Shown one piece after another: positions 1-15,084 of a stretch of DNA of 64,000 nt. Numbering within the stretch: the first letter of the stretch is position 1; every line of letters starts with the position of its first letter. The DNA is from Silurus meridionalis. Taxonomy: Eukaryota > Chordata > Actinopteri > Siluriformes > Siluridae. The translations under genes were made by a program, and so were the position numbers. The notes under the pieces are model-generated. The model was not told the DNA's origin, did no database searches, and saw only the letters and a program-made list of their open reading frames with translations. Location of the stretch: NCBI RefSeq assembly GCF_014805685.1, contig NC_060906.1:15268164-15332163 (forward strand), in the 5' to 3' direction.

Positions 1-934
1 GTCAGAGGAGGAGCTGGTGGAAATGCACTGCTTACCCCACAGGAGGCAGCTTCAACGTCTTATTGAAAACAATGGAGGACGAGCCCAGATGTACACCATA
101 AATCAGCACCCAAAAAGACTTTGCTAATTTGCCTCTTCTTGCCACCAGCATTTTCTAGTGGGCTTCGAGTGCCCGTGAAAACACACTGCGCTCCAAATAA
201 TGGCAAATCACTCTTCCCTCGTAATAGTTTACATTTTATAGCCCCACTCAAAACTGTTTGCATTTGTTCTTTCCGAGAGGTTGAATGTGGAGCACTTAAT
301 TCTCCCATCAGATGTAATCAAAGGGATCTGAAGGGAAAAGGGAAGTTGGAAGCAAAAAAAAAAAAAGTAAGATAATGGTAGAGGGAGATAACAGGCTGCT
401 TGGAAGATGTGAATGACAACAGATGTCAATAATGTGAGAAAGTAAAGCGAGAAGTGAGGGAAAAATTATTTGCACCATCTGTAAAACCATAACTGTGTGC
501 AAAAGCAGCGGCAACACAACGGCATTGTTAATATACTGAACTGGAGAATTAAATGCAGCATCTGCTAGATGGCATGTCGGCGACGGCACACTCCTATCTG
601 TCTGGTTTCCAAGTAGAATTGTAAATGCACAGAGATGCTAAATGACAACTCCAGATAAAACTTTGTCGTCATTGTGATTGTTGTTATGAGCGGCATCTTA
701 AACCAAAAACTAAGACCTTACTGGCTATAAGTAAATGTACCAAGTACTCCAGTAGACTGTTAAGCTAAGCAGACCCTTTCATTATGTTTCAAGACTGGGC
801 AAAGTTTTGTACCAAGTCAAACATTAAAAGTAACAGAAAATCCAGTTACTGTTTGTACAGATTCGTCTATAACAATACATTAGATGTGATTTGAAACACA
901 ACACAGGTTTGTTAGTTGAAGACAACCTCAAAAG

Positions 935-953
935 ATTAGATTAGATTAGATTA
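935..953 (+). repeat. (GATTA)n short tandem repeat
   Basis: About four copies of GATTA in a row. Short, no known function. Confidence 0.7.
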
Positions 954-2185
954 GCAAGTAGTGTTTTCTTCCAAAAATATGCATACAACTGCATCTTGCA
1001 TATCCACACAGGTTTTTTCAATTACAAAATGAGCTTCAGACACACTAAGGGCACTTCATTAAGTGGCTACTCTAAGTAATTCCTCCAGATAGAAATCAAC
1101 TTAGGTTTACAATGAAAGATCCATCCCATTGAAAATTTGAGCAGAAGACATGCTTTCAAAAACTGGATGATTTCCATCAACAATGACACTAAGCCTACTC
1201 TTATAAAAGGGTAGTCATTTTTTGCACCACAACATACTTTGAATTGCTTCAGAGTGCACCAATCTGTCTGAAGAAAGTCGGCACTAAGTCTATAAATGAT
1301 TAATGCAGCCAAAACCAATATGTGCACAACATCAGCATCTGTAGTCCATCCACTGATGCAAGCATAATCATCTCATACGTAAATGTCTGATAAATGAGCA
1401 TGAATGAAGATAGACTTCAAATGAAGCAGAACTGGAAAGACTCGACTGAAGCTAAACTAGAAGAATGTGCGAGACTGAGAGGCACAGCAATTAAATGGGA
1501 GGCTATTTGCTTCTTTGTTACGTGTTGAGTGACCACACGTACATAATCTGACGTGACATTTTACAGACTTGGCAACAATGAAGGCAACTGGCTTCAAAGA
1601 ACACTCTCCACCAAATCATTCACTAATAAGGTGCAATTAATACTACAAAAGCAGAGCTATCTTGTGTGCATTCAGTCACAAGAATTGGCCTGCCTAAGAG
1701 CAAGGCAGTAAAAACAAGTGGAAAATGCTAAACTGAGGAAAAACTGGGGTACCAAACAATGGCGGATAATATCAGTGTTAAAATCATAGGTGTGCAAAAA
1801 TTAAAGATAACAGAAACACACAGTGCATTGAGGCAAGACTAAAAGGCAATTCATGAAATGCTTTGAATGTATTAATGGAGAATAAACGTTGCAAGTGGGA
1901 ATGCACGTAATGCGCACAGGGGTTTCATGAAATTTTCAGCTGAACGGGAAACCTGAAAGGGCTTACTCTCGACATCAATGCTAGTTCATGCTAAAACAAA
2001 ATGTCGGGTAAATTAGTGCAACACAAATAAATAAAATACATTAATTTAACATATCATGACATGCATTATGCTTCACTACAAAATAAAACCTGGCTAATAC
2101 AGCCAGAATAAAAGTACTAGATGCTTCATCCACTAGGTGTTCCTTGATTTACAAGAGACTGGACTGAACACACACATTGTAATAT

Positions 2186-2243
2186 TTGGTCCTTTGTCCT
2201 GGAGGAATTTTAGTTTTGTCGTTTCACTGTGTACTGTATATTG
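2186..2243 (+). repeat. Dispersed repeat copy A
   Basis: Contains TTGTCCTGGAGGAA then GTTTCACTGTGTACTGTA. It matches the copies at 46834-46893 (+) and 57849-57903 (-), so it belongs to an interspersed family. Degraded. Confidence 0.55.
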
Positions 2244-4624
2244 TTGGGGGAAAAAACTACTGTCTAAGCATTTTGAATTGGAAACGTAAATATTTTTGCT
2301 ATTAACTCAGTACCAGTTTTCCTATCACAGTGTTTGAAGTATAAAAACCCTGCTTATAGATTTCAAGTCTACATAGTGTTCAGTTTTCTATATTAGTAAA
2401 TCGTTTAGAATGTAGGAGTTTTAGATTTGAGACGCAGTCACGACAATGACGCAAAGTTGTAAAGAGAATGAGTGTCAACATCACGGTGAACAAACCCATT
2501 AAACATTTTACAGTTTGACTTGGAAACCAGATGGACAGGAATGTTTTGGCTCCGACATGCCATCTAGTGGAGGTCATATTTAATCCTACATATGTACATG
2601 AGAGTTTCTAAAACCACATAAACCAGATTCTTCTGCTTTGTCAAATCATGTCACCCCTTCAGAGTAGATCATTTTCCTGTAACATGACTCAGTATGCTTT
2701 ATTCCTTATGTCCATCACAACTACCAATGTGTGATTCACATAGTCGGATGAAACAAAGCAATGTAATAAAGAAAGAAAAAAAAAATCTGCCTCTGATAAA
2801 CTGTAGTTAAAGGTCATTTCCCTGAGGGACAGGAAAAAAATTAGTCCAAATGTCTGCATAACATCTGGCAGAGTCATCTGGCACCAAAGTATATTCTTCA
2901 GACATGAGCAGAAGGGTGGGTTGCTATTAAGAAAAAAAAGTTCTGCAGAAAGACAAAGCAGAACAGATTTCAGGATGCTAAAGACCTTAACGCGTGTCAT
3001 GACATGGACTTGGTGAAAACCGAATAATAAATCAAAATCTGTTTACATTCCTGAGCATTCGTTAGACTGCATGTGCGAAATTTTATACAAAACAGGAGAC
3101 ATCTTCTAAAATAATTAAAACCTACTTGAGGGGTTTCACAAAGAGATTAAAGTCTTAATTTAACCATCAGGATTTAGAACTTTGGTATACACAGGAATAA
3201 AAGCAAAAATGGGTTGGGCAAGTTTTTTCCAACCAATCAAAAAGACCTAATTTTTGCTAACACACAAATAAGTGTGTCCAGTGTCGGCTGCAGTGCAGTT
3301 CACACAGAAGTATTTTTAATCTATAAACAGAAATCTAAAGCTACAGAGGCCACAGACTCACTAAAACTGGATAGTTGATAAATGGAACTTCATCTGGTCT
3401 TTTTTTTTTTTTAAATCTTCAATTGTCCAAATGATATGAGTCTGTGCTAGCTGGTAGTACTGGCTGAAAGGACTGGAAATACATGAGCTTCTCTGCATAA
3501 AGTATCACAGTGTAGTGTAAAGAGTGGATAGCCTTCCTGATGCTTTGATCGCTTATCAACATGGGATTTCCACCAGCAGAACAGTGACTCAACGGATGTT
3601 TATTTCCCAACACTATTGCATGTAAACTGTATAGGCTGTTGTCTCTAGTCTACATATATCTCAAGAGATCAAGAGTGTCTGAGAAGCCTGTCTAGCATAA
3701 ATAACCATGCCGCAGTTAAATTGCAACATTTCCTTGTTCTGATTTTTGATGTTGACATTAACTGATGCTCTTGACTTGTTTATGCACCGTTCTATGCATT
3801 TCACTGTTGCTAATTGGGAAAATGCATGACTGAGTAGGGGCGTAGGCATTCCTATTAAAGTCACCTGTGCTGAATGTTTTTAAGCTGATTGTGTTTTTAA
3901 TCTCTCATATAGAGGTGTGAGGCTCTTCAGAAACCTCAGGTCAAGTGTGAGGAATCAAGAAAATACAAAAGGAAAGAGGTTTAAAAAACCAAACAAAACA
4001 TGTGCAACAGCATGGTTTACAGGTAAACAGTTATGGATGGATGCTATTTTAAGAAAATCCCTTTTGAACGAACAGTATGAACCGAAGCTTCATTTATAAA
4101 ATGTCACCATCCTAAACACAGAAATTAGTCATGTGTGTCTTTGGCAGACCGCACACAAGACAAGTTTTCCTTGATTCCTTAAATATTTGAATGTTTAGTA
4201 TTTCTGTAAACTTGAGCTCCAGGAGGACGTGAAGTGGTTCTATAAGAACGCCAGAATAAAGCAGCTGCCTCAATATTACGACATACTTGCAGTCATCCCG
4301 AGTGTGTATATGCAGTCTTCATAAGAATAGATGCACAAAAAAAATCTATTTGCACTTAAACTCATAGATTTGTTAATGGTACTCTCATGTACAACATCAC
4401 TGTTGCTCATTAAAGTGTGTTTTGGTGACACTAAGGGTGAAAGAAGAAAAAGAAAAACATCTCCAGTCTCTAGTGGCTATTGCCTCCATTACCAGTAAAG
4501 TAAGGTTGGTTGGGCCCAGTGTTGTGCAAGAAAATGAGTTGTCTCCCACTCTTAAATAATGCATGGTAATTGTTGAGACCACAAGCACACAGCCTCAAAT
4601 AATGTCAAAAGTTTGTGTGCAAGT

Positions 4625-4629
<5 letters not shown>

Positions 4630-4682
<53 letters not shown>
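4630..4682 (+). repeat. (GT)n microsatellite
   Basis: About 26 uninterrupted GT units. Confidence 0.97.
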
Positions 4683-4683
<1 letters not shown>

Positions 4684-5614
4684 TGGAATAGCACTGCATT
4701 TTGTAATAATTAAAAGAGTCACTGCATGAATATTTTATGTGGCACCAAAAATATTTGGTCTCGACCCCCCCTGCCTCGCAATCAGTACCTGCCAAAAGGC
4801 TTTGGAACTTACATTTATTAAACAGTGGGATAACATTTTGTAGAAATGATTATAAAATTTTGGCAATGCTGTGAAGCATTCCAGAAGATAATGTGTGGAA
4901 ACAGCTTTGAAGCTGTGCAGTGCTATTCCTCCTGCTGCATGCTGGATCTTCAGTCTCAACCTCCAGCTACACACCATTACTGCTCAGAGACCCAGTATTC
5001 TCCACACACGTATACCAAACTAACATGCGGGTATTACATGCCTGCCTAAATCTGCACATCTCAAAGACGTCAGCAAAATCGCAAATGATAAATGACTAAG
5101 GACAATCAAACACCTGTAACAGAAACTCTAAATACTAGCCACTACAAATACAAGGTCATAGGTGCTGTAGCCCTTTGGCTTGACTTGTCCTCCATCTATA
5201 TTTTTGTGATATTCGAAGGTGAACAATCATTAATACCAGCTAGTTGTGCTAACTGTGCTGTCCACTCCCATGTTTTGGTTACTTGCAATCTGACCAGGTA
5301 AATAAGTGGTAGCCGAGGACTAGTTTCAAAGGTCGATGCACTATGGAGTTTAACAATCACAAAAAATATTGCTTAATATTCCGGTCAATGAAATGCACCG
5401 CAAGACTGTTGCAAGACCACATTGGTCTCCAAACAGTGGTGCATGTGTACAGTGCGCAGGTGAAGCAACGTTTGCGAGTCTAAAAGCAAGCTGTTCCAAG
5501 TTTTCCACTCTGAAGAAGCAAATAGAGCGGGAGACGACTATCACTATTACTAGTTGCTAGTGTTAGCTAATGTGCCTATACAGCAAGCAAGATCAATAAG
5601 ACAAGAGCGCTGCT

Positions 5615-5890
5615 GTTGAGCTCTGACCTCAGCCCTTCTGAAAACCTTTTGAGACGAATTGGAACGCTGACTGCACCCAAGACCCCCCCCTCACCCTACA
5701 TCAGTAGCTGACTTCACAAACACTCGAGGCTGAATGATCACAAACTCCCACAAGCACACTCCAAAATCTACACCTTCCCAGAAGAGTGGAGGTTATTAGA
5801 ACAGCAAATCGGGACTAAATGTTCAATGGAAGGTTCAAAAAGAACATACAAATCTTATGGACAATTTCTTTTGACCATATTGTGTATTTC
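5615..5890 (+). mobile_element. Tc1-like transposon remnant (3' part)
   Basis: Decayed plus-strand sequence resembling the end of a Tc1 transposase reading frame: TCTGACCTCAGCCCTTCTGA (the SPDLNP-type block), then a region like the 39.3-39.7 kb remnant, including CTACACCTTCCCAGAAGAGTGG, broken here by no clear frame. No intact ends. Confidence 0.6.
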
Positions 5891-7683
5891 TAAATGCTAT
5901 TCAGATAACAGGATATCTAGGATATGAAATCTAGAATTGGGGGCTGGCCCAAACAAATATTAAATACTTGTTTACAAAATAGAAACACAAGAATAACAAC
6001 AACAAAAATGCTACCATACTAAAGAGGTAGACACACAAAACATGGATAAAACCTTTCATTGCCTTTTTCCTCTCACGCTACACCAATGACTGTGCTAGTG
6101 TAAAGATCAGTTTCGGTTTACTTTCAGAAAATTAATAATCTTCAGATTTCTTTAGGAGATTACTGCCTAGGCCTAAGGTTTTAGCTGACTAGATCATGTT
6201 CATCTTTAATTTTCTATTTTCTTTTTTATTCCAGCATACTGAATCTGACAGACATGACACGAGAAAGTTGTGTACTGCTTTAAGCTTTAAAAGTTAGCTC
6301 AGTCTTGTACATTGGCAGTAGATTTCCTGTTCTTCCATGAACCCTTTATATTTATTTTAATTGCATAATTTTATATCTGTCCATGCATTCAACTTCAAAG
6401 CTCAAACGTCTCAAAGGAGCCTCACCACACATTCAGGCATTCGACTCGTGCAACTCCATTACGCAACACTTTATTATCAAGCTGATAGGATCTGTTTCTG
6501 TGTCACAGCAATGACATTAATACCAGGACTAATTTAAAAGTCCACAAAGCAGTAGGTGTGACATGCTGTGAATGTTATTAAGTGTTTGAGGGTGAGAAAG
6601 AGACAGCAGGGCGAGGCCCATATGCTTTAAATGTACTCTCTGGATCGAAGGAGGTCTGGCACAGAAAAGCAGCTTCTACATTCCACATGAGCTTAGTCTT
6701 CTCTACAATCTTTAAAGCATAAAAAGTGTGAATTACTTTCCTATTCGCTTTGCCTAGTGCTGTGGCTTTGCAATAAATTACACTCAGGATGCCATCAACA
6801 TAATCTACAGGGTGTCCAAAAAGTCAGGAACCAATAAGAGCAAAACTACATGCCCTTCATTTTGTATGTATTATTTACAGCATATGCTCTATCCGTTTAC
6901 CGCGACACTATATTTATTTTCTCATTTTCCACTCTATCATGCTTTGTGAATTGTGCTCAATGTATTCAGAACGACAATTCTGCTCAACGTGTTCCCACTG
7001 GCTTCGGACTTTTATTTCCTGAGACTCAGCAGGATCCCAGATAATTAAAGCAATGTTTAGACATTGATCTCACTGACAAGGCCACATAGGTGGGGTCAAT
7101 GGGCATGTCCAGCGATGTACTGATGTTATTAATGAAGTACAAACATCTGCTGAAATGATCAATGATAATGATCATTAATCATTTTTTAATTTCCCCTTTT
7201 GAATTGATTTGAAAATCTTTGAGAGATATAAGCGATGCTCCAAATTGCAGGGCAACAAGGATTTATAGAGTCACAGTTGCACCTAGTGGTCATAAATGGG
7301 AATTGTATCAAGAGCTAATCGTCCACAGGGGCAGGGATGTCAGAGCCCCATGTCTGACAACAGCTAATAACAGGGTTGCCAGATTGGGCTAGTTTAGAAA
7401 TGTGCAGTAGATTATAGCAAATCACCAAAAAAAATGGCATCCCATAAACTTGGATAAATTTAAAGAAACCATATGTAAAAGGCCATATACAACATGGAAG
7501 ATTTTGGTACAAATGATCTCAAAGCATGCAAAGAGTTTCAGACCAATCGCACTGTTTTAAAATCCAGATTTCAGATCAATAACACAAAGGCTAAAAAAAT
7601 GTATTCCAACAGCAGGCCCAGGCCCTGAGAGCGTTTTGGCAAAAGAAAGCAATGTAGAAAGGAAGAATGAAAATTATGGGGAG

Positions 7684-7704
7684 GAAAAAAAAAAAAAAAA
7701 AAAA
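7684..7704 (+). repeat. Poly(A) tract
   Basis: About 19 A bases within GAGGA...GAGTGG. It could be a retroposon tail, but no body was recognised. Confidence 0.8.
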
Positions 7705-10700
7705 GAGTGGGTAGAAAAGGTCATCCCTGAGTGAGGACACTGTCACTTTGCCCTGCATCACATAGCAGTGGCACTTAATGAGGCGTCTCGATCGATAGAT
7801 GATTCAGTCCATGCTTCTGGAAATGAAGCGAATCAGTCAAAAGCTGCACTCACCTCCTGCAGCGAGGCGTACATTAGCATGCCCAGAGGTAATGCGTCTC
7901 ACCAGCATCTGTGCTGCTTCTGTTCCACCAGCTCAAAAGAAGAAAAAAAAAGAATAATCAGCAGGGCATTCATACTGTGAGTGTATTTATTTGTGTGGGT
8001 GTGCAGGGAGCCAGCCAGCAAAGTAACACTGAAGAAAATGAACATTACGCTGCTGAAAGGCACACTTAAAAGGAATCAAGGCTTTAGCAAAGGGATGCTT
8101 GAATGTTTGTTTATAAGCCAAAGGATCCCTTTGCCAATTAGCTTTTAGTAAAGAAACACACTGAGTTTACAGATATTCTAAAGCATGTTGCTACATTTTT
8201 ATAGCCTGTGTCACAAAACTGTTGTTCAAAGAGCTCAGAACGAGCATGTTTTGCTTGATAAAAAGCACTTCCAAAAATAGCACCTACTACCGATTAGGGT
8301 TTAAACAGTATTTTAATTAGGAACGAGTCTTCTGCCTGATTTTATTATTCGGATATCTGTAAAAGTTAATGAACGGATATTCAGTTAACCGCGAGGGAAG
8401 GGGGTAAGAAACATATTTAATGTAGCGTAATCAGCTATCATTTTCTGTCGCAAACGAGCCTTACTCCTGTCAGAGAAAGCATGCTTACTTATGTGTTTGG
8501 CTATGTAATCGAGAAAAACAGTGAGGAGGGGAAAAAGTGTCAGCTCGACATTTCAGCCTGTAGTTCTACACGCTATTGTAGAATATTAATTAGCACCCTT
8601 CATTAACAAAGAAAGACAAAAAAGGCCATAAAAAGTGCTTTATTAGGTTTTATTAGCTCACTAAAAAGATCACAGAAATCTGTTTCATCCTGTCAGACCC
8701 TTGTTAAAAATCAATTATTAGTACCATGTGAAATTTCTCTAGAATGCAAAATCGGACTGATGATAAATGATGAGACACACATGAGGATCCCTGGAACAAC
8801 TCTGGTATGTTTAAGAGCATCACTAGTCAGAATCATCAGTAGTGACACAATCACAATGTGCTTTGCTGAAACGCCTTAAAGTACTATACACATTTATACT
8901 ATATTCACTACATACATTTATTCAATTTCAATATTTACAGTGCGAGTTTTAGCTGTTGGAAGACAGTCTGCATTTTTTAACAGCTCTGAAGCTGAATAGT
9001 GTTACTCAAAGGGTGAATGAAAACAGAAAATGATGATTTCCCAGTGAGAGAGCAGAGACTGGAACATCATAAAATTGTTGAGAGCAATGGGCTTCATTTT
9101 GAAACTCAATGCCTCTAATTTATGTCTATTGTCAATTAAGACCTTTATGGTTTATACAAGAATAAAATCTATTACTTTATTTAAGCAAACAGTGATTTTG
9201 CTGTTTCACTGGCCTTTGGTCAAATGACCGAGTGACCAAAATGAGCCAGTTTCACCAAAGTCTGATTGCCGGTTAAAAGCTGAAAACAGAGGGATGAAGT
9301 CTCCTTGGTGCAATCGCTTGGCTATCTCAGAGAACTAAACAGCCAACTGCTGTGCGTTCCACACTAGTGTTTGTGCTGAATGACATGACAGACGAGGCAT
9401 GCTGTCTACAGAGTATACTTTTAATGGACACCATTAGGAGGCCATGAAATTTGGATTAACACCAAGCTGGGATTGTGATTACCTAAAGCCCAGAGAGAAA
9501 GCGACAGACAGAGAGAGGGAGACGGGCAGTATGATGCACCTGCGAGTCATTTATTATCCAAAAGGAAGGCAAGCGGTAGAAAAAGAGAAAAGGCAGGAAA
9601 TACAAATGAAATTTGTATGAGTGCAGTCTTTAATTTAGTTCAGGAGTGTGTCGGATGTAATTACACCCACAGCTGGTGAATCAAAACAGGAGGTGCATAC
9701 TTCATTGTGCCAGTGGTCAAACCCTTCAGATCTACTGATCATAAGTCAGAAACCACAAACAAATCCTAAATTAAACATCAAACCTGCACATTTACACCAA
9801 AGAGAGCTTGCTGCATCTGTTTGTACCTTTTAGACTGCATTCTGGGGAAAAAATAATGACAGGCTGGATAAAATGTTTAGCCTAAATCCAATAGTAAAGA
9901 AGCACAGTTAACAATGAAGTACACCACCAACCGCCATAGACCAAAACACACCACTACCTGATGCAACAAATAATCACGAAGAGTAACAAGCACAAGCCAC
10001 TAAAGGGAAATGAGAAACCCGCTGAAAGCCCATTTAACAAATGTGTGATTCCCCCTTACAAAAGTAGAAAACTTGTAAAGTATAAACTTTTAAATCTCAT
10101 TCGCACTAAATATTGTAGCCTTCATTGACTGTTTCAGCTTTCATTAAAAACAAAGTGAAATTGAAGTAAAACACTAAAAATGAGACAGATGAGCAATATT
10201 TGGGCAAAGATGTCAAACGTATTAGATTTTTTTTTTTATGGGGTTGGGGGGGGGCAGCACAATTCTGACAGAATAAAAAAAAAAAACTTTGAAATGAAAT
10301 CCAAGCTTGTGTTATTTGAAAAGACTTTTTGAGGGGGGGAATAAAGAATAGAAAGCACGCATGTTAGCAGGAGGCAGGGGTGGGAAGCATTGTGTTTAAT
10401 ATCCTGGAACAAATGGGGATTTGACGAGAGCTTTACAGCTCAGGTCTCACTGTGTGCTGTGCTTTATCCATCTTGGCTTGTCTGCCCATATGGCTCCAGT
10501 GAGGCGCCATTGTCTGAAAACTTCTCTCTTATAACTCAACTACTTTACCTGAAGCTGAATGCATTTATCACATTATAGCACAATATACGCAGAGAGCAGC
10601 TCAAAGGGTACGATCATAATCTACATAATGGATGCATATTTGGTTTTCTGGCTTCCATTTTTTTTTTCACATAAATAATCTTAGCTAGTGTCTTACAGAT

Positions 10701-11449
10701 ATATGCTGGAAAGCATGCAGCATAATGAATTTTATGATGAGAATCCCCCTCCCCCCAATTAATCGCTTTAGCTACAGTGCGGCTTTCAATCCGCTGGTTC
10801 AGCATCTGGATTGGCCTGCCATAATAACTGCTTTTATTTGATGATATTTTGTGTTAAAATGATTGCGATTAAAAAAATAAAAATAAAGTGTTATTTTTAA
10901 ACCACATGTGTATTGTACTAATATAAATGCACATTAATGGATCTTCCAATCTTTAACAATATTTAGACATTAGGATTGAATATTAAAACGAAGCTATTAA
11001 AATCACTCACTTTAAACAATAAAGAACTCGCAGGCTTCGTTGAGCAAAAATTGCACAAACGTTTAAACATTTGTCACAGCCGTATAGAGACTCATGCAAC
11101 CATATGTATGGGAGAGACAATAACCCATAGATAAAGCATTCAGTTCAATGGTGTTCAGCTATTCAGCTTCAGCTCACGTCGATAAATCAGGTCAATCCAT
11201 GACATTAGTAACACAATCTGTTCTTGCTTCTTCTTCTTCAAAAAAAAACTACTTACATTTTTTAATGTTACACCATATGGAAAAGAAATGTGGGCACCTG
11301 ACTATAAGATTTGCATTTGTTTTCCCAAAAATCCCATTTCACATTTAGTTTCCATTTTCTGTTATAATAAGCTCCACTCTTCACAGAAGATGTTGCACTA
11401 CATTTTGGTGTGTGCTTGTGGAGATTTGTGCTCATTCAGCCACAAAGGT

Positions 11450-11570
11450 TTTAGTACATTTACATTTACATTTGCGGCATTTAGCAGACGCCCTTATCCA
11501 GAGCGACGTACAAAAGTGCTTTGAGTCTCTAGTAATGAATAAATCTACACTGGTACGCAAGATTACAAAC
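11450..11570 (+). repeat. Dispersed teleost repeat (GGCATTTAGCAGACGCCC type), copy 1
   Basis: TTACATTTACATTTGCGGCA followed by TTTAGCAGACGCCCTTATCC AGAGCGACGTACA, a motif found many times in teleost genomes. Related copies lie at about 22540-22745 and 55600-55770. Confidence 0.7.
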
Positions 11571-12477
11571 TTAATATAAATATAACTCGAATTCTACAAA
11601 CTTGGAAAGTGCTAATTTAGGTATTTCAGGAGTTAGTTAGTAAACGGGGGATGAGACGTTAGAGTGCGCTCAGCTTTTTAAACGATTCCAAAAGGTGTTT
11701 AAGATCTTCCAACCCATGTAAACTATATGTTCATGGAGCTTGCTTTGTGCACAGGGGCACGGTCATGCAGATACAAGCTTCACAACACTATTTCAAAACA
11801 ATACTAATTTAAGTGAATGGAAAATGCTACTGCATCTATTGACATTCTTTACAATTGTGTGCCTCCAACTTAGTGGTAACAGTTTGAAGAAGAACTAGAT
11901 ATGGCTGGAAAAGCCGGCTGTCTATTCTGTACTTTTATCCAAAAGTATACTTGCTTCAAGTATAATTGGTGCAATTGACGGCTGAACATTAAAAATTGGC
12001 CACAGAGTGCATTTTTATATTCGATTCAACAAATAGTTGATGACAGTAGATGACAAGGTGAGATTATGTTCAGCAGGAATGATCAGGGTCGTGTACATCA
12101 ACATTAGTTTATAGCGGAATTACAATGATTTATATCTTCTTAGCATTAAAACACTTTGCGTGTGAAGCAGGCAGAGGAAAGGCAAGAGAATATGACACTG
12201 CATTGGTAGAAAAACTAATTGTGTTTCTCTTTATAGCAACATCTGATTTTATGGTCAGAAATGTGACATTAGTCACCCAAAATCATCATCTATTAAAGCA
12301 GCCTAAATCTATTAAATCATATTAAATCAGAATACATTTCATCTATTAAAGCAGCCTCTTTATTATTTCTAATATAAACAACGAGAATCCATCCCTATAA
12401 TCCGTTCATGCTGTCGTATTATAATTAATCTTTTCCCCTCATCTTCACATCTGTCCAAATAATAAAAATAAACATCT

Positions 12478-12519
12478 AAAAAAAAAAAAAATAAATAAAA
12501 AAAAAAAAAAAAAAAAAAG
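12478..12519 (+). repeat. A-rich simple repeat
   Basis: Interrupted poly(A) with two AAT units. No transposon body seen next to it. Confidence 0.85.
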
Positions 12520-14701
12520 AAATCTGTATGTAAGACAGACAGACTGGATCTTCATAGAGAAGACATTATATTCCTATAATTCAGTTCTGTAATTGGCTGT
12601 GTGAAAGACAACTCAAAATACCTTTTTAATATCTAATGTGCAGTTTAAAAGTTTATTCAAATAGTTATATACTATGTGTAGAATTTGTGTCAATATAAAA
12701 AGGCATGTTTTACTAATTACAGCACTAAGGAAAGAAGAAATGGAACATGTCCTTCTTTAAATGTTTTGCTTTTAGCTCGGTAATTTGCTTTATTTATGTG
12801 ATATACTGGAACACAAAGACACGTCAGTTGGAAACAGCACAACAAATCCAGCATCTAACAAGCGAGTTCACCAAAGAGCAAACATTTTCCATATGAAACA
12901 CATGCTTAATATATTATTCCATATGAATCATATGTTTCAAGCTTTTGAGATGTTGCCAACTGCAAAAGGAGTAGACTAAAGAAATACTGCACTTTTTGAG
13001 ATACTGCACCAACAAGAATTTCTAACCGACAGACTGTCAAACAACTAGACAAAAATATTCTTAATACTTAGGAAATGCCATTTAGTTCCTAAACTGCTAT
13101 TGTTTTAACAACTATTTTGGGTATTTGACCTTGCTTTAACCTTGATCTTAGTTTCCTTATTTTTTTTTAATTATAGTGATAATATAAATCCTATTAGCAT
13201 TCGACACCAATAGTTACTGAAATATATATATTTTTTATGATTCTTAAATGAATGAATAGATAAAAAACATCAAACTCTGTGTTCTAAGGAATTCAGTGTT
13301 TTTTTTTTTTTTAATTTATTTATTTATTATTTCTCCCCATTTTAGTGTTTTTGAAATGTGGCGTTTCACTCCCAGTTTTTATGCATGTAAAACACATTTA
13401 GTATTCAGATTTACCTCATTTTGAAATTCAGCCCTAAAAAAGCTTTCGAATAAACACACACAAAAAAAAAATCTAAAACTTTGTAAGCCTGATTTTCCAT
13501 AATCTTATAGTAACAATCAGGACTTCTTTAACAAAAAATATTGTTATGACGACACCATATAGGATATAACGGAATATTTGCAAAAGTCCGGATCAGAAAG
13601 AGAGATGAAATAACTCTGTGATAATGAGCTTTGTGTTCGCTGCGCCTCGCTGCCTACATCCTAGACAGTTATGGCAAGTTATGACAAAGACAGAGAGAAC
13701 ATTAGGAGAATAACTGATGCATAACTGATGCATTAGGATGAATAACTGATGGGAATTACTGTATAAGAAGAACACAAGCAATACCAATAATACTAATGTT
13801 AAGTCACTTATAGGCGACGCATAATAAGCTTTCAGGAGAGAAGAATGATCCCAGATGCATTCTGTCTGCTTTAACACAAACTTATGCAAAATCAGTGGTC
13901 ATGAAAAAGTGAAAACATCATCTGCGATTACAAAGAATTTACTCCTTTATTAAAAACATATTACAATTTGTATTAAGCTGTGAGAAAAATTATATACCGT
14001 CCTATCAAACCTAGTTTGGTGCATTGTGTTATTCATTTAGGGAACATATTAAATTGCAAATGTATTAACAAAAGGAGTGAAAGAGTATTTATTAACAAAA
14101 AAATGTAATGTTAAATCTGTTCAGAAATATAAAATGATTAAATGCAAGGACTTATAGGAAAAGATTCACGTCCAATTCTGTATTATTTATTAAAGCTAGC
14201 TGTCATTTTCTTATGTCTCATTTCTCATGTCAGGAGATGAACTGATAGTTTACAGCTTCAGCTTTAGGGCCACTATATTACATCTCTAGATAAACACATG
14301 CCACCTTGTGGCAGTCACAGAAACAGCAAAGGGCATTTCCACACCAGTTCTTACTTTTTGCACCCAGTAAAATCAACTTCATGGTTTTAGATTACAATGA
14401 ACCCTACAGATGTTTCAAAAACATCTGTATGGTTGCACCAAAAGTCGTGGCTTTTATAGCTTGCTTTCACCTGCCGTCTTGTGAATATTTTCTCATTAAT
14501 GCAGCAACATAAGCTACTAATTTACTATTAGCACTGATTTCTATTGGCTTCCTTAACAATTTGTTGATTAACTGTTTTCAGGAAAACAGATATGTGCCGA
14601 GAAGGAGGCCAAGGTTATTAAAATGGGTTGGTATATTCATTTTTTAGTTTAAGACTGAAAACTAAAAATATCATATTTTGTTGCGCAGTTATTACGGAGT
14701 G

Positions 14702-15084
14702 TACCGTATTTCCCAGACTATAAGCCGCTACTTTTTTCCCATGCTTTGAACCTCGCAGCTTAAACAATTAAGCGGCTAATTTATGGGTTTTTCCTGGGTT
14801 TTTCCCGGTTTCACAAGCAAAAAAACTGAGCCCCATAACATTAGACCAATGAAATTGCAGAACAGGTTAAGGTGAACCAGTGAAATTCTTTATATCAAAT
14901 TGGGTGCGCTCCCAGTGAATCAGGCCACACCACATCATAAATATGGATGAGGTTCCGCTTTAAAGCCTGTGTAAAGTTCATTAGTTTCAATGTAGGCTTA
15001 TTTATGTTCAAAATAAAAATCTTTGTCAAATTTAGTGGGTGCGGCTTATATTTGGGTGCGCTTAATAGTCCGGAAATTACGGTA
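14702..15084. mobile_element. Short non-autonomous DNA transposon with TIRs
   Basis: The left end TACCGTATTTCCCAGACTAT and the right end AGTCCGGAAATTACGGTA are imperfect inverted copies, 383 bp apart. AAGCCGC and GTGCGGCTTAT just inside are also inverted. No coding potential. This 'TATAAGCCGC' element is widespread in vertebrate genomes as a MITE-like repeat. Confidence 0.75.

Noticed and set aside
2..124. Open frame of 41 codons from the window edge on the plus strand, as a possible last exon of a neighbour gene
   Set aside because: Length is within chance expectation, no splice or family match was seen, and it does not look like kelch sequence expected from KLHL29.
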